Origin: Stenotrophomonas sp. HITSZ_GD | GTDB lineage: Bacteria; Pseudomonadota; Gammaproteobacteria; Xanthomonadales; Xanthomonadaceae | Length of the DNA stretch: 64,000 nt | NCBI RefSeq assembly: GCF_029543105.1 | Contig: NZ_JARQXB010000008.1 | Coordinates: 110,616 to 174,615 of the forward strand | Direction: 5' to 3' | Shown: positions 38,323-49,430 of the stretch, piece after piece | Numbering within the stretch: position 1 is the stretch's first letter | How the letters are laid out: every line of letters begins with the position of its first letter | Position numbers and translations under genes: made by a program | Notes under the pieces: model-generated | The model's database searches: none | Seen by the model: only the letters and a program-made list of their open reading frames with translations | What the model was told of the DNA's origin: nothing

Positions 38323-39725
38323 AGCACACCCCGCTGTCGCTGATCGCGCACTGGGCCGGCGGCGAACTGCACGGCGACGACGTGATGATCGACGCCGTCA
38401 GCAACGACACCCGCACCCTGGCCACCGGCAGCCTGTACGTGGCCCTGCGCGGCGAGCGCTTCGATGGCCACGACTTCGCCACCGACGCGCTGATGCGCGG
38501 CGCCAGCGGCCTGCTGGTCGAACGCCTGCTGCCGGAGATCGAACTGCCGCAGGTGCTCGTCGCCGACGCCGAGCTGGCGCTGGCGCGCGTGGCCGCCGGC
38601 ATGCAGCGCGGCCGTGCCACCCAGGTGTTCGCCATCACCGGTTCCAACGGCAAGACCAGCGTGAAGTCGCTGCTGCTGGCGATCCTGCAGCACGTGCAGG
38701 CGGTCGACGGCCGCCGCGTCTATGCCACGCCGGGCAACCGCAACAACGAGATCGGCCTGCCGCTGGCGGTGATCGCCGCGCCGGACGATGCCGACTTCGC
38801 CGTCTACGAGATGGGCGCCGGCAAGCCGGGCGACATCGCCTACCTCACCGACATCGCCCGCCCGCAGTACGCGCTGGTCAACAACATCGCCCCGGCGCAC
38901 CTGGAGCGCATGGGCAGCCTGCTCGGCGTGGCCACCACCAAGGGTGCGATCTACAGCGCGCTCCCCGGCGACGGCGTGGCGGTGATCAACGCCGACGATG
39001 CCTTCGGCCTGTGGTTCGAGCAGGCGCTGGTGCAGCCGGCCAGCACCGGCCGCCGCGTGCTGCGCTTCGGCCTGCAGGCCAGCGCCGACGTGCGCGCCGA
39101 GCACATCCGCGCCGGCGCGCAGGTATCGGACTTCACCTTGGTCACGCCGCGCGGCGAGATCGCGGTGAGCCTGCACCTGCCGGGCCGCCACAACATCCGC
39201 AACGCGCTGGCCGCCGCGTCCCTGGCGCTGGGCGCGGGCATCGGCCTGGACCGCATCGCCGAAGGCCTGGCCCAGGCGCGCCCGGTCGCCGGCCGCCAGA
39301 TCGCCCACGTGCTGCCCGGCGGCGCGGTGCTGATCGACGACAGCTACAACGCCAACCCCGGTTCGCTGGACGCCGCCATCGACGCGCTCGCCGGCCCGGG
39401 CGAGGGCTGGCTGGTGCTGGGGGACATGCGCGAACTCGGCCCGGAAGGCGCCGCGCTGCATGCCGCCGCCGGCCGCCGCGCGCGCGAGGCCAAACTGGCG
39501 CGCCTGTATGCGCTGGGCGAGCTGAGCGCGCACGCCGCGCAGGCATTCGGCGAGCACGGCCGCGTGTTCGCCAGCCACGCCGAACTGGCCGCCGCGCTGG
39601 AAGCGGATATCCGCAACGCAACGACGCCGCCGCGCGTGCTCGTCAAGGGCTCGCGCGGCAGCGCCATGGACAAGATCGTGACCGCGCTGCTCGCGCATGG
39701 GGAGGAAGCACCGAATGCTGCTTGA
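38319..39725 (+). CDS. murF: UDP-MurNAc-pentapeptide synthetase MurF
   Basis: A 468-residue Mur ligase that adds D-Ala-D-Ala to UDP-MurNAc-tripeptide. Motifs: [20 protein letters not shown], the ATP loop [29 protein letters not shown] and [20 protein letters not shown] 38319 overlaps murE. Its last 11 bases overlap mraY. Confidence 0.96.
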   Translation: MKHTPLSLIAHWAGGELHGDDVMIDAVSNDTRTLATGSLYVALRGERFDGHDFATDALMRGASGLLVERLLPEIELPQVLVADAELALARVAAGMQRGRATQVFAITGSNGKTSVKSLLLAILQHVQAVDGRRVYATPGNRNNEIGLPLAVIAAPDDADFAVYEMGAGKPGDIAYLTDIARPQYALVNNIAPAHLERMGSLLGVATTKGAIYSALPGDGVAVINADDAFGLWFEQALVQPASTGRRVLRFGLQASADVRAEHIRAGAQVSDFTLVTPRGEIAVSLHLPGRHNIRNALAAASLALGAGIGLDRIAEGLAQARPVAGRQIAHVLPGGAVLIDDSYNANPGSLDAAIDALAGPGEGWLVLGDMRELGPEGAALHAAAGRRAREAKLARLYALGELSAHAAQAFGEHGRVFASHAELAAALEADIRNATTPPRVLVKGSRGSAMDKIVTALLAHGEEAPNAA

Positions 39726-40800
39726 GCTGGCCCGTTGGCTACAGCAACTGGAGAGCCTGTTCGGGCTGTTCGGCTATCTCACCTTCCGCGGCATCCTGGC
39801 CGCGTTGACCGCGCTGTTCCTGTCGCTGTGGATGGGCCCGGCGGTGATCCGCAAGCTCGCCCAGTTCAAGGGCGGCCAGCCGATCCGCCAGGACGGCCCG
39901 CAGACCCACTTCTCCAAGGCCGGCACGCCGACCATGGGCGGTTCGCTGATCCTGCTTGCCGTCACCCTCTCGGTGCTGCTGTGGGGCGACCTGCGCAACC
40001 GCTACGTGTGGCTGGTGCTGGCGGTGATGGTGTGCTTCGGCGCGATCGGCTGGTACGACGACTGGATCAAGATCGTGCGGCGCGACCCGAACGGGCTGAA
40101 GTCGCGCTGGAAGTACCTGCTGCAGTCGATCTTCGGCCTGGCCGCCGGCCTGTTCCTGCTCTACACCGCCAAGGTGCCGGCCGAGCTGACGTTCTATATC
40201 CCGATGTTCAAGGCGGTGGCGCTGCCGCTGGCCGGCATCAGCTTCGTGGTGATCGCCTATTTCTGGATCGTGGGCTTCTCCAACGCGGTGAACCTCACCG
40301 ACGGCCTGGACGGCCTGGCGATCATGCCGACCGTGCTGGTGGCCTGCGCGCTGGGCGTGTTCGCCTATGCCTCGGGCAACGTGGTGTTCTCCGAATACCT
40401 GAAGATTCCCTCCATCCCCGGCGCGGGCGAGCTGGTGATCATCTGCGCGGCCATCGCCGGCGCGGGCCTGGGCTTCCTCTGGTTCAACACCTACCCGGCG
40501 ATGGTGTTCATGGGCGACATCGGCGCGCTGGCGCTGGGCGCGGTGCTGGGCACCATCGCGGTGATCGTGCGCCAGGAACTGGTGCTAGTGGTCATGGGCG
40601 GCGTGTTCGTCATCGAGACGCTCTCGGTGATGATCCAGGTCGCCAGCTTCAAGCTCACCGGCAAGCGCGTGTTCCGCATGGCGCCGATCCACCACCACTT
40701 CGAACTCAAGGGCTGGCCGGAGCCGCGCGTGATCGTGCGCTTCTGGATCATCTCCGTCGTGCTCGTGCTCATTGGCCTGGCCACGTTGAAGGTGCGCTGA
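39715..40800 (+). CDS. mraY: Phospho-MurNAc-pentapeptide transferase MraY
   Basis: A 361-residue polytopic inner-membrane enzyme that makes lipid I. Motifs: [15 protein letters not shown], the Asp pair [43 protein letters not shown] and [13 protein letters not shown]. The start is ATG 39715 with GGAGGA 8 bases upstream; an in-frame ATG at 39697 lacks such a site. It starts within murF. Confidence 0.96.
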   Translation: MLLELARWLQQLESLFGLFGYLTFRGILAALTALFLSLWMGPAVIRKLAQFKGGQPIRQDGPQTHFSKAGTPTMGGSLILLAVTLSVLLWGDLRNRYVWLVLAVMVCFGAIGWYDDWIKIVRRDPNGLKSRWKYLLQSIFGLAAGLFLLYTAKVPAELTFYIPMFKAVALPLAGISFVVIAYFWIVGFSNAVNLTDGLDGLAIMPTVLVACALGVFAYASGNVVFSEYLKIPSIPGAGELVIICAAIAGAGLGFLWFNTYPAMVFMGDIGALALGAVLGTIAVIVRQELVLVVMGGVFVIETLSVMIQVASFKLTGKRVFRMAPIHHHFELKGWPEPRVIVRFWIISVVLVLIGLATLKVR

Positions 40801-40801
40801 G

Positions 40802-42124
40802 ATGAACGACCTGTCCCGCCAAGCGACCCGCCTGGAAGCGATCGGAGGCCGCTACGATCCGTGGCTGCTCGGCGCCGCCGTGGCGCTGGCCTCGCTGGGC
40901 GTGGTCATGGTCGCCTCCAGTTCGATCGAGCTGGAAGCCAGCCCGTTCTACTACCTCACCCGCCACCTGCTGTTCCTGGGCGTGGGCGTGGGCCTGGCGT
41001 TCTGGGCGATGCGCACGGAGCTGAAGAACATCGAGCAGCACAACCAATGGCTGCTGCTGGCCTGCTTCGGCCTGCTGCTGGTGGTGTTCATCCCCGGCGT
41101 GGGCAGCACCGTGAACGGCGCGCGGCGCTGGATCAACCTGGGCGTATCGCGCTTCCAGACCGTGGAAGCGGTGAAGGTGCTCTACATCATCTGGCTGGCC
41201 AGCTACTTGGTGCGCTTCCGCGACGAGGTCAATGCCACCTGGCAGGCGATGCTCAAGCCGGTGTTCGTGGTCGGCCTGCTGGTCGGCCTGCTGCTGATGC
41301 AGCCGGACTTCGGCTCCTCGATGCTGCTGCTGAGCGTCACCGCCTGCATGCTGGTGCTGGGCGGCGCGCAGATCAAGCGCATCATCCTGCCGATCCTGCT
41401 GCTGCTGCCGGCCCTGGTGGCGCTGGTGATCCTCGAGCCGTACCGCATGCGCCGCGTGACCTCCTTCATGGACCCGTGGGCGGACCAGCTCGGCTCGGGC
41501 TACCAGCTCTCCAATGCGCTGATGGCCATCGGCCGCGGCGAGTGGTTCGGCGTGGGCCTGGGCGGTTCGGTGCAGAAGCTCAACTATCTGCCCGAATCGC
41601 ACACCGACTTCATCTTCTCGGTGATCGCCGAGGAGCTGGGCTTCGTCGGCGTGTGCATGGTGGTGGCGCTGTACGCGCTGCTGGTCGGCCGCGCCTTCTG
41701 GCTGGGCATGCGCTGCATCGAGATGAAGCGGCATTTCTCCGGCTACATCGCTTTCGGCATCGGCCTGTGGATCGCGATGCAGAGCTTCGTGTCCATCGGC
41801 GTGAACCTGGGCATCCTGCCGACCAAGGGCCTGACGCTGCCGCTGATCTCCTCCGGCGGCTCGTCCGTGCTGATGACCTGCGTGGCGATGGGCGTGCTGT
41901 TGCGCGTCTCCTACGAGACCGACCGCGCGGAGCGCCTGCGCAGCAAGCTCGCGCCGGGTGCGCAGGGTGCCGCCGCGCCGGATACCGCCGAAGCCGCGCC
42001 CGCCGCCGCCCCGGCGCGCCCGGCACCGCCGACCGCCACCGAAGTGGCGGCCGCCGCGCAGGCGCTGCGCGGTACCAGCCGCATGCAGCCGCGCGTCGAA
42101 CCGACCTTCGGGAGGATCGCGTGA
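40802..42124 (+). CDS. ftsW: Peptidoglycan glycosyltransferase FtsW
   Basis: A 440-residue SEDS-family protein with about ten membrane helices that polymerises septal glycan with FtsI. The conserved catalytic loop region includes [20 protein letters not shown] and [35 protein letters not shown] is also typical. A cytoplasmic Ala/Pro-rich tail (about 385-440) extends the end. The start lies 1 base after mraY, and the stop overlaps murG as GTGA. Confidence 0.96.
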   Translation: MNDLSRQATRLEAIGGRYDPWLLGAAVALASLGVVMVASSSIELEASPFYYLTRHLLFLGVGVGLAFWAMRTELKNIEQHNQWLLLACFGLLLVVFIPGVGSTVNGARRWINLGVSRFQTVEAVKVLYIIWLASYLVRFRDEVNATWQAMLKPVFVVGLLVGLLLMQPDFGSSMLLLSVTACMLVLGGAQIKRIILPILLLLPALVALVILEPYRMRRVTSFMDPWADQLGSGYQLSNALMAIGRGEWFGVGLGGSVQKLNYLPESHTDFIFSVIAEELGFVGVCMVVALYALLVGRAFWLGMRCIEMKRHFSGYIAFGIGLWIAMQSFVSIGVNLGILPTKGLTLPLISSGGSSVLMTCVAMGVLLRVSYETDRAERLRSKLAPGAQGAAAPDTAEAAPAAAPARPAPPTATEVAAAAQALRGTSRMQPRVEPTFGRIA

Positions 42125-43197
42125 GCGCAGCCGCACCGCGCCCCGTGATGATCCTGGCCGGTGGCACCGGCGGGCACATCTTTCCCGGCCTGGCCGTGGC
42201 GAAGGTGCTGCGCGCGCGCGGCGTGCCGGTGACCTGGCTCGGCGCCGACGGCGCGATGGAAACCCGCCTGGTGCCGCAGCACGATATCCCGATCGACACG
42301 CTGGCCATCAGCGGCTTGCGCGGCAAGGGCAAGCTGGCGCTGCTCGGCGCGCCGCTGCGCGTGATGCGCGCGGTGCGCGCCGCCGGCTTCGTGCTGCGCG
42401 ACCGCCAGCCGCGCGCGGTGGTGAGCTTCGGGGGCTTCGCCGCCGGTCCGGGCGGCCTGGCCGCGCGCCTGATGAAGCTGCCGCTGCTGGTGCACGAACA
42501 GAACCGCGCGCCGGGCATGACCAACAAGGTGCTTTCGCGCTTCGCGCGCCGCGTGCTGACCGGCTTTCCGGGCAGCTTTGCCGGCGAGGAAGCAGTCGGC
42601 AATCCGGTGCGCGCCGAGATCGCCGCGCTGCCGGCGCCGTCGGCGCGCTTCGGTGGCCGCGACGGCGCCGTGCGCGTGCTGGTGCTGGGCGGCAGCCAGG
42701 GCGCGCGCGTGCTCAACAATGCGGTGCCGCAGGCGCTGGCCGCGCTCGGCCACCCGGACGTGGAAGTGCGCCACCAGTGCGGCGAGAAGCTGCGCGCCGA
42801 AGCCGAGGCCGCCTATGCGCAGGCCTGGGTGAAGGCGAGCGTGGAGCCGTTCATCGCCGACATGGCCGCCGCTTATGCCTGGGCCGACCTGGTGGTGTGC
42901 CGCGCCGGTGCCTCCACCCTGGCCGAGCTGTGCGCGGCCGGCGTGGGCAGCGTGCTGGTGCCTTTCGCCGCGGCGGTGGACGACCACCAGACCCGCAACG
43001 CCGAATACCTGGTCCAGGCCGGCGCCGCCGTGCTGCTCAAGCAGGACGACGCGCTGGCCACGCACCTGCAGCCCGTGCTGCGCGAACTGCTGGCCGACCC
43101 GCGCCGCCGCCTGGCCATGGCCGAGGCCGCGCGTGGGCTGGCCAAACCCGATGCGGCCGAACGCATCGCCGACATCATTCTCGAGGAAGCCGTATGA
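42121..43197 (+). CDS. murG: MurG N-acetylglucosaminyltransferase
   Basis: A 358-residue GT28 enzyme that transfers GlcNAc to lipid I to form lipid II on the cytoplasmic face. Motifs: [51 protein letters not shown] and [11 protein letters not shown]. It starts at GTG 42121 within the ftsW stop. The final ATGA forms the start of a 24-codon micro-ORF (43194-43268) that leads into murC. Confidence 0.96.
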   Translation: MSAAAPRPVMILAGGTGGHIFPGLAVAKVLRARGVPVTWLGADGAMETRLVPQHDIPIDTLAISGLRGKGKLALLGAPLRVMRAVRAAGFVLRDRQPRAVVSFGGFAAGPGGLAARLMKLPLLVHEQNRAPGMTNKVLSRFARRVLTGFPGSFAGEEAVGNPVRAEIAALPAPSARFGGRDGAVRVLVLGGSQGARVLNNAVPQALAALGHPDVEVRHQCGEKLRAEAEAAYAQAWVKASVEPFIADMAAAYAWADLVVCRAGASTLAELCAAGVGSVLVPFAAAVDDHQTRNAEYLVQAGAAVLLKQDDALATHLQPVLRELLADPRRRLAMAEAARGLAKPDAAERIADIILEEAV

Positions 43198-43268
43198 AGT
43201 GGGGAACCGCGAAGCGCCAGTGGGCGTTCGCATCGCAGCGCGCCGTTGCGCAGGCAGGGCGCGCATGA
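43194..43268 (+). CDS. Micro-ORF (24 codons) bridging murG and murC
   Basis: A short ORF beginning [12 protein letters not shown] fills the only gap between murG and murC. Its ATG shares ATGA with the murG stop, and its TGA shares ATGA with the murC start, so ribosomes could pass from murG to murC without letting go. The peptide would be strongly basic (2 Lys, 4 Arg), without a membrane helix or known motif. Nothing shows that the peptide itself matters; coupling alone could keep the frame open. Chance occurrence in GC-rich DNA is possible. Confidence 0.4.
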   Translation: MKWGTAKRQWAFASQRAVAQAGRA

Positions 43269-44701
43269 TCCGCCGCCTGCAGGACAGCCAGGACCTGGTG
43301 CGCGCGTTCCCGCGCGTCCACTTCGTCGGCATCGGCGGCACCGGCATGAGCGGCATCGCCGAGGTGATGCTGACGCTGGGCTACGAGGTCTCCGGTTCGG
43401 ACAACGCCGACAACGCGGCCACCCGCCGCCTGGCCAAGCTGGGCGCGCGCGTGATGCGCGGCCACTCGGCCGCCAACGTGCTGGGCACCGATTGCGTGGT
43501 GGTTTCCAGCGCGATCCGCGAGGACAACCCGGAGCTGATGGAAGCGCGCAGCCAGCGCATCCCGATCATGCCGCGCGCGGCGATGCTGGCCGAGCTGATG
43601 CGCTTCCGCCGCGGCATCGCGGTGGCCGGCACGCACGGCAAGACCACCACCACCAGCCTCACCGCCGCGGTGCTGAGCGAGGGCGGCCTGGACCCGACCT
43701 TCGTCATCGGCGGCCAGCTGCTCGCCGCCGGCGCCAACGCCAAGCTCGGCGGTGGCCAGTGGCTGGTGGCCGAGGCCGATGAAAGCGATGGCAGCTTCCT
43801 GCGCCTGAACCCGCTGGTGGCGGTGATCACCAACATCGACGCCGACCACCTGGAGAACTACGGCAACGACTTCGCCCGCGTGCAGGCGGCGTTCGCCGAG
43901 TTCCTGCAGCGCCTGCCGTTCTATGGCTTGGCGCTGCTGTGCATCGACGACCCCGAGGTGGCCGCGCTGGCCGCCAAGACGCCGCGCCACGTGATGACCT
44001 ACGGCATGAGCGCGCACGCCGACGTGCGCGCCGAGGACGTGGTGCAGGATGGCCCGCGCATGCGCTTCACCCTGCGCCTGCCCGAGGGCACCACCACGCC
44101 GGTGACGCTCGCGCTGCCGGGCCGCCACAACGTACTCAACGCGCTGGCCGCCGCCGCCGTGGGCTGGCAGCTGGGCGTGGCGCCGGAGACGATCGCCAAG
44201 GCGCTGGAATCCTTCGCCGGCATCGGCCGCCGTTTCAACGACCTGGGCGAAGTCACCACCGCCACCGGCGCCAAGGTGCGCGTGGTCGACGACTACGGCC
44301 ACCACCCGCGCGAGCTGGAAGCGGTGTTCGCCGCCGCGCGCGGCGGCTGGCCGGACAAGCGCCTGGTGGTGGCTTTCCAGCCTCACCGCTACAGCCGTAC
44401 CCGCGACCAGTTCGACGCCTTCGCCGCGGTGCTGAGCACCGTCGATGCCCTGGTGCTGAGCGAGGTCTACCCGGCCGGTGAAGCGCCGATCCCGGGTGCC
44501 GACGCGCGTTCGCTGGCCCGCGCCATCCGCGCGCGTGGCCGCAGCGAGCCGGTGGTGGTAGGGCAGGTGGCCCAGCTGGGCGACGTGCTGCCGGACGTGC
44601 TGCAGGACGGAGACCTGTTGTTGATGATGGGCGCCGGCGACATCGGCTATGTGGCCCAGCAGATCGCCAACAGCGGCTTTAGCGCGGGAGAGAAGGCATG
44701 A
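43265..44701 (+). CDS. murC: UDP-MurNAc-L-alanine ligase MurC
   Basis: A 478-residue Mur ligase that attaches L-Ala to UDP-MurNAc. Motifs: [20 protein letters not shown] near residue 17, the ATP loop [25 protein letters not shown] and [12 protein letters not shown]. It starts at ATG 43265 ([11 protein letters not shown]); in-frame upstream codons are possible but not family-like. It overlaps ddlB by ATGA. Confidence 0.96.
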   Translation: MIRRLQDSQDLVRAFPRVHFVGIGGTGMSGIAEVMLTLGYEVSGSDNADNAATRRLAKLGARVMRGHSAANVLGTDCVVVSSAIREDNPELMEARSQRIPIMPRAAMLAELMRFRRGIAVAGTHGKTTTTSLTAAVLSEGGLDPTFVIGGQLLAAGANAKLGGGQWLVAEADESDGSFLRLNPLVAVITNIDADHLENYGNDFARVQAAFAEFLQRLPFYGLALLCIDDPEVAALAAKTPRHVMTYGMSAHADVRAEDVVQDGPRMRFTLRLPEGTTTPVTLALPGRHNVLNALAAAAVGWQLGVAPETIAKALESFAGIGRRFNDLGEVTTATGAKVRVVDDYGHHPRELEAVFAAARGGWPDKRLVVAFQPHRYSRTRDQFDAFAAVLSTVDALVLSEVYPAGEAPIPGADARSLARAIRARGRSEPVVVGQVAQLGDVLPDVLQDGDLLLMMGAGDIGYVAQQIANSGFSAGEKA

Positions 44702-45657
44702 GCGCCGTGCCCGCCCGCCGCCATGAAGACCCGGCCGTGTTCGGCCGTGTGGCCGTGCTGCTCGGCGGCACGTCGAGCGAGCGCGAGGTGTCGCTGGATT
44801 CCGGCCGCAACGTGCTGGAAGCCCTGCGCGGCCGCGGCGTGGATGCACAGCCGGTCGATGGCATCCCGGCGCTGGCCAAGGCGCTGGCCGCCGGCCAGTT
44901 CGACCGCGTGTTCAACGTGCTGCATGGCCATAACGGCGGCGGCGAAGACGGCATCGTGCAGGGCCTGATGGAGGCGTTCGGCGTGCCGTACACCGGCTCG
45001 GACGTGCTCGGTTCGGCGCTGTCGATGGACAAGATCCGCACCAAGCAGGTGTGGCTCTCGCTGGGCCTGCCCACGCCGCGCTACGTGCGCCTGGCACGCG
45101 GTGGCGACGTGCATGCGGCCGCGCGCGAACTGGGCCTGCCGGTGATCGTCAAGCCGGCCAACGAAGGTTCCAGCGTCGGCGTCAGCCGCGTGTTCGAGGA
45201 TGCGCAGCTCGATGAGGCCGTGGCCCTTGCCGCGCGCTACGAGGGCGAGCTGCTGATGGAGCAGCTGATCGAAGGCGACGAGCTCACCGTGGCGATCCTC
45301 GGCGCGCAGGCGCTGCCGTCGATCCGCATCGTGCCCAAGGGCCAGTGGTACGACTACAACGCCAAGTACATCGCCGAGGACACGCAGTACCTGTGCCCGG
45401 GCCTGGAAGGCGCGGCCGAGGACGAGATCCGCCGCATCGCGCTGGCCGCGTTCCAGGCGGCCGGTTGCGGTGGCTGGGGCCGGGTGGACGTGATGCGCGA
45501 CCGCGCCACCGGCGCGTTCTACCTGCTCGAAGTGAACACGGCGCCGGGCATGACCAGCCATTCGCTGGTGCCCAAGTCCGCGCGTCAGCTCGGCATCGCG
45601 TTCGACGAACTGTGCTGGCGGATTCTGGAGCAGACCGTCGTGGAGCAGGCGCGATGA
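44698..45657 (+). CDS. ddlB: D-alanine-D-alanine ligase
   Basis: A 319-residue ATP-grasp ligase supplying D-Ala-D-Ala to MurF. Motifs: [55 protein letters not shown] and [21 protein letters not shown] 44698 overlaps murC. Its stop shares ATGA with a 37-codon micro-ORF that reaches ftsQ. Confidence 0.96.
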   Translation: MSAVPARRHEDPAVFGRVAVLLGGTSSEREVSLDSGRNVLEALRGRGVDAQPVDGIPALAKALAAGQFDRVFNVLHGHNGGGEDGIVQGLMEAFGVPYTGSDVLGSALSMDKIRTKQVWLSLGLPTPRYVRLARGGDVHAAARELGLPVIVKPANEGSSVGVSRVFEDAQLDEAVALAARYEGELLMEQLIEGDELTVAILGAQALPSIRIVPKGQWYDYNAKYIAEDTQYLCPGLEGAAEDEIRRIALAAFQAAGCGGWGRVDVMRDRATGAFYLLEVNTAPGMTSHSLVPKSARQLGIAFDELCWRILEQTVVEQAR

Positions 45658-45767
45658 CCCACACGGGATACGGCATGCAGGTACGCAAGCGGGGCGCGCA
45701 CGCGCCGGCCGCCGCGTGCGCCTGCGCCTGCCGTATCCCCGCGCCGGCGAAGGCGGTGCGCGCATGA
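45654..45767 (+). CDS. Micro-ORF (37 codons) bridging ddlB and ftsQ
   Basis: An ORF beginning [14 protein letters not shown] occupies the 106-base gap before ftsQ. Its ATG overlaps the ddlB stop (ATGA) and its stop overlaps the ftsQ start (ATGA), the same arrangement as the murG-murC micro-ORF. The peptide is basic and has a CACAC run (three alternating Cys) in an Ala-rich middle. No family is recognised. It may serve translational coupling only, or be a real small protein. Confidence 0.42.
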   Translation: MTHTGYGMQVRKRGAHAPAAACACACRIPAPAKAVRA

Positions 45768-46561
45768 ACGCGGTGTTGCGCATCCTCGCCTGGCTGCTGG
45801 CGGTGGCGCTGGTCGCGCTGCCGGTGGTGGCCGTGCTCAACGGCTGGGTCGGCGCCGAGCGCTGGCCGCTGGCCAAGCTGCGCGTGACCGGCGACTTCAA
45901 GCGCGTGCCGGCCGAACAGCTGCGCGCGGTCGTGCTGCCGTATGCGCGCTCGGGCTTCTTCGCGGTCAAGCTGAAGGATGCGCAGGACGCCATCGAACGC
46001 CTGCCGTGGGTGGAAAGCGCGCAGGTGCGCAAGCAGTGGCCGGACGTGCTGGAAGTGCGCGTGGTCGAGCACCAGCCGTTCGCGCGCTGGGGTACGGACC
46101 GCATGCTCTCCGAGCAGGGCCGGCTGTTCGCGATTCCGCCGCGCCTGCGCAACTTGCAGCTGCCGCAGCTCGGCGGGCCGGACAGCAAGACCCGCGAAGT
46201 GGTCGCCCTCTACAACGAGTCGCGCGCGCTGTTCGCGCCGACCGGCCTGGACGTGCAGCGCCTGGAGATGGATGCGCGCGGCAGCTGGTCGCTTGGCCTG
46301 AGCAACGGCATCGCGGTGATCGTGGGCCGCGACGATGCGCGGGCCCGCCTGCAGCGCTTCGCCCGCGTGCTGCCGCAGCTGCTCGACCCGCAGCAACCCA
46401 TCGCGCGCGCCGATCTTCGCTACACCAACGGTTTCACCCTGGAGAGGCAGCCGGCGCCGCCGGCCACGCCGCCGGCCCCCGTGCCGCGCCGCGTCGCCAG
46501 CAACGCCCGCCGCACGTCCCTCCCGCATTCCTTCTTCAGCATTCCGGCAGCCAGTACATGA
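45764..46561 (+). CDS. ftsQ: Cell division protein FtsQ
   Basis: A 265-residue bitopic division protein: one membrane helix (about 5-27), then the POTRA domain (WPLAKLRVTGDFKRVPAEQL) and an FtsQ domain with IERLPWVESAQVRKQWPDVL and a late RLQRFARVLPQLL. It recruits FtsL/FtsB. A Pro/Ala-rich tail ends the protein. The start is ATG 45764 ([10 protein letters not shown]); a longer in-frame form from 45716 has no family support. It overlaps ftsA by ATGA. Confidence 0.93.
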   Translation: MNAVLRILAWLLAVALVALPVVAVLNGWVGAERWPLAKLRVTGDFKRVPAEQLRAVVLPYARSGFFAVKLKDAQDAIERLPWVESAQVRKQWPDVLEVRVVEHQPFARWGTDRMLSEQGRLFAIPPRLRNLQLPQLGGPDSKTREVVALYNESRALFAPTGLDVQRLEMDARGSWSLGLSNGIAVIVGRDDARARLQRFARVLPQLLDPQQPIARADLRYTNGFTLERQPAPPATPPAPVPRRVASNARRTSLPHSFFSIPAAST

Positions 46562-47793
46562 ACCGCAAGGGCGACAAATCTCTCATCGTGGGCCTCGACA
46601 TCGGCACCTCCAAGGTGGTGGCGCTGGTCGGCGAATATTCGCCGGGCAATCCGATCGAGGTGATCGGCATCGGTTCGCACGAGTCGCGCGGCCTCAAGCG
46701 CGGCGTGGTGGTGGACATCGAATCGACGGTGCAGTCGATCCAGCGCGCGGTGGAGGAAGCCGAGCTGATGGCCGGCTGCGAGATCCGCTCGGTCTATGCC
46801 TCCATCTCCGGCAACCACGTGCAGTGCAAGAACTCGCCGGGCATCGTGCCGATCCGCGACGGCGAAGTGACCTGGGGTGATCTGGAGCGCGTGCTCGATG
46901 CCGCCAAGGCGGTGGCGATCCCGGCCGACCAGCGCATCCTGCATGCGATCCCGCGCGAGTACGTGCTGGACGATTCGCAGGAAGGCATCCGCAATCCCGT
47001 CGGCATGACCGGCGTGCGCCTGGAGGTGCACGCGCACCTGGTGGTGTGCGCGCAGTCGGCGGCGGCCAACATCAGCAAGTGCGTGCAGAAGTGCGGCCTG
47101 CAGGTCGATGACCTGGTGCTGTCCTCGCTGGCTTCCAGCGTGGCGGTGCTGACCGCCGACGAGCGCGAACTGGGCGTGGTGCTGGTGGATATCGGCGCCG
47201 GCACCACGGACATCGCCGTGTACGTGCAGGGCGCCATCTGCCACACCGCCTCGCTGCCGATCGCCGGCGACCACGTCACCAACGACATCGCGCACATGCT
47301 GCGCACCCCGACGCCGGAAGCCGAGCAGATCAAGGTGCGCTACGCCTGCGCGCTGGCCCAGCTGGCCACCGCCGAGGAAAGCATCCAGGTGCCGTCGGTG
47401 GGCGACCGCCCGCCGCGCCGCATGCCGCGTGCCTCGCTGGCGCAGGCGGTGCAGGGTCGTTACGAGGAAATCTTCGAGATGGTGCAGGCCGAGCTGCGCC
47501 GCTCCGGCTTCGAGGAACTGGTGCGCGCCGGCATGGTGCTCACCGGTGGCGCCTCGAAGATGGAAGGCGTGGTCGAGCTGGCCGAGGAAATGCTGCAGAT
47601 GCCGGTGCGCGTGGGGATTCCGCAGCACGTCACCGGGCTGGGCGAAGTGGTGGGCAACCCGGTGCACGCCACCGGCGTGGGCCTGCTGCTGATGGGCAGC
47701 CAGATCGAACACCCGCGCCGCCCGTCGATTCCGACCGGCCGCGCGGGCAGCTTCTTCAACAAACTCAAGAACTGGTACCGCGGCGAATTCTGA
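46558..47793 (+). CDS. ftsA: Cell division protein FtsA
   Basis: A 411-residue actin-like ATPase that tethers FtsZ to the membrane. Nucleotide-binding motifs [18 protein letters not shown] and [18 protein letters not shown] are present; the C-terminal [13 protein letters not shown] is the amphipathic membrane-targeting helix. It overlaps ftsQ at the start. It is 127 bases from ftsZ, the first large gap in the cluster. Confidence 0.96.
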   Translation: MNRKGDKSLIVGLDIGTSKVVALVGEYSPGNPIEVIGIGSHESRGLKRGVVVDIESTVQSIQRAVEEAELMAGCEIRSVYASISGNHVQCKNSPGIVPIRDGEVTWGDLERVLDAAKAVAIPADQRILHAIPREYVLDDSQEGIRNPVGMTGVRLEVHAHLVVCAQSAAANISKCVQKCGLQVDDLVLSSLASSVAVLTADERELGVVLVDIGAGTTDIAVYVQGAICHTASLPIAGDHVTNDIAHMLRTPTPEAEQIKVRYACALAQLATAEESIQVPSVGDRPPRRMPRASLAQAVQGRYEEIFEMVQAELRRSGFEELVRAGMVLTGGASKMEGVVELAEEMLQMPVRVGIPQHVTGLGEVVGNPVHATGVGLLLMGSQIEHPRRPSIPTGRAGSFFNKLKNWYRGEF

Positions 47794-47920
47794 GCGCGGT
47801 GCGCAGGGGCAACAGGCAGTGGGCAGTCGCAGTAACGCAGGGCACGCAGTACTCAAACCAGAAGAGAACGCCGGCCACGGGCAGCCCCCGGGTCACGGCT
47901 CCACACAAGAGGACAAGGAC

Positions 47921-49150
47921 ATGGCACATTTTGAACTGATCGAGAAGATGGCCCCGAATGCGGTCATCAAGGTGGTGGGCGTGGGTGGCGGCGGCGGCAA
48001 CGCCGTGGCGCACATGGTCAGCAGCAGCGTGGACGGCGTGGAGTTCATCACCGCCAACACCGACTCGCAGGCGATCAAGAACTGCGGCGCGAAGCTGCAG
48101 CTGCAGCTGGGCACCAACGTGACCAAGGGCCTGGGCGCCGGCGCCAACCCGGAAGTCGGCCGCCAGGCCGCGCTGGAAGACCGCGAGCGCATCATGGACG
48201 CGCTGCAGGGCGCGGACATGGTGTTCATCACCGCCGGCATGGGCGGCGGCACCGGTACCGGTGCCGCGCCGGTGGTGGCGCAGCTGGCCAAGGAGATGGG
48301 CATCCTGACCGTGGCCGTGGTCACCAAGCCGTTCCCGTTCGAAGGCCGCCGCCGCATGCAGGTGGCGCTGAAGGGCATCGAGGAACTGTCGGCGCACTGC
48401 GACTCGCTGATCACCATTCCCAACGAAAAGCTGATCACCGTGCTCGGCCGCAACGCCACGATGATCCAGGCGTTCCGCGCCGCCAACGACGTGCTGCAGG
48501 GCGCGGTGCAGGGCATCGCCGACCTGATCGTGCGTCCGGGCCTGATCAACGTCGACTTCGCCGACGTGCGCACCGTGATGTCCGAGATGGGCCTGGCGAT
48601 GATGGGCACCGGCTCGGCCCGCGGCGACGACCGCGCCCAGGCCGCGGCCGAGGCGGCGATCCAGAACCCGCTGCTGGACGACGTGAACCTGGCCGGCGCC
48701 AACGGCATCCTGGTGAACATCACCGCCGGCCCGGACTTCACCATGTCCGAGTTCGACGAGATCGGCCGCACCATCGAAGGCTTCGCCTCGGAAGACGCCA
48801 CCGTCGTGGTCGGCACCGTGCTGGACCCGGACATGCAGGACGAGGTCCGCGTGACCGTGGTCGCCACCGGCCTGAACCGCGCGGTAGCCCGCACGGCGCA
48901 GCGTCCGGAGCAGCGCGCGCCGATCAAGCTGGTGCGCAACGCCACCACCGGCCAGCCGGAGTTCGGCGATTTCGACAACGGCGGCAGCGATGCCGTGTCC
49001 AAGGCCGTGGGCGGTTCGATGGGCCTGGGCCTGCGCCGTGCCAGCAGCGATGTCGGGGCCGCTTCGGCCGGTGCCGCCTCGCCGGCGGCCGCCGAACTGC
49101 CGAGCGACTACCTGGACATCCCGGCGTTCCTGCGCCGCCAGGCCGACTGA
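47921..49150 (+). CDS. ftsZ: Cell division GTPase FtsZ
   Basis: A 409-residue tubulin homologue that builds the division ring. The tubulin signature [15 protein letters not shown] is intact. The C-terminal peptide [14 protein letters not shown] binds FtsA/ZipA. The start is ATG 47921 ([15 protein letters not shown]), with AGAGGA about 7 bases upstream. It is followed by a perfect terminator at 49267-49302. Confidence 0.97.
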   Translation: MAHFELIEKMAPNAVIKVVGVGGGGGNAVAHMVSSSVDGVEFITANTDSQAIKNCGAKLQLQLGTNVTKGLGAGANPEVGRQAALEDRERIMDALQGADMVFITAGMGGGTGTGAAPVVAQLAKEMGILTVAVVTKPFPFEGRRRMQVALKGIEELSAHCDSLITIPNEKLITVLGRNATMIQAFRAANDVLQGAVQGIADLIVRPGLINVDFADVRTVMSEMGLAMMGTGSARGDDRAQAAAEAAIQNPLLDDVNLAGANGILVNITAGPDFTMSEFDEIGRTIEGFASEDATVVVGTVLDPDMQDEVRVTVVATGLNRAVARTAQRPEQRAPIKLVRNATTGQPEFGDFDNGGSDAVSKAVGGSMGLGLRRASSDVGAASAGAASPAAAELPSDYLDIPAFLRRQAD

Positions 49151-49266
49151 CCTTCCGCGCGAGCGGAATGCTTCACCGGCGCCGCGCCGTTCCCGTCATC
49201 GCGGGAGCGGAACGCAGCGTCGGCGGCATCGGGCTTGTCCGCCCGCGTGCCGGCGCCATGTCCTTT

Positions 49267-49302
49267 CCGCCGGGTCGGTGTGCCCCCGACCCGGCGGGTT
49301 TT
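49267..49302 (+). terminator. Perfect 12-bp terminator hairpin between ftsZ and lpxC
   Basis: Arms CCGCCGGGTCGG (49267-49278) and CCGACCCGGCGG (49286-49297) pair perfectly around a 7-base loop and are followed by GTTTT. It is placed 117 bases after ftsZ and 129 bases before lpxC. It separates the dcw transcript from lpxC. Confidence 0.85.
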
Positions 49303-49356
49303 GGCGTCGCTTGGCCGGGCATGGCATCGGGCGTGAATCTGCCGATGCGACACTTT

Positions 49357-49365
49357 TGTTAACAT
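49357..49365 (+). promoter_or_regulatory. Candidate lpxC promoter -10
   Basis: TGTTAACAT (extended -10 with hexamer TAACAT at 49360-49365) lies after the ftsZ terminator and 65 bases before lpxC. No clear -35. Confidence 0.45.
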
Positions 49366-49430
49366 TCGTCCCTTCTTGCCGGCTCGCCGGTTCAGCTCAC
49401 GTCTGCGTTTGTCATTCAGACTTCACCGCC

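Noticed and set aside
43199..43264. Upstream GTG extension of murC by 22 codons
   Set aside because: The family N terminus fits ATG 43265; the same bases are better explained by the ATGA-bounded micro-ORF or plain spacer.
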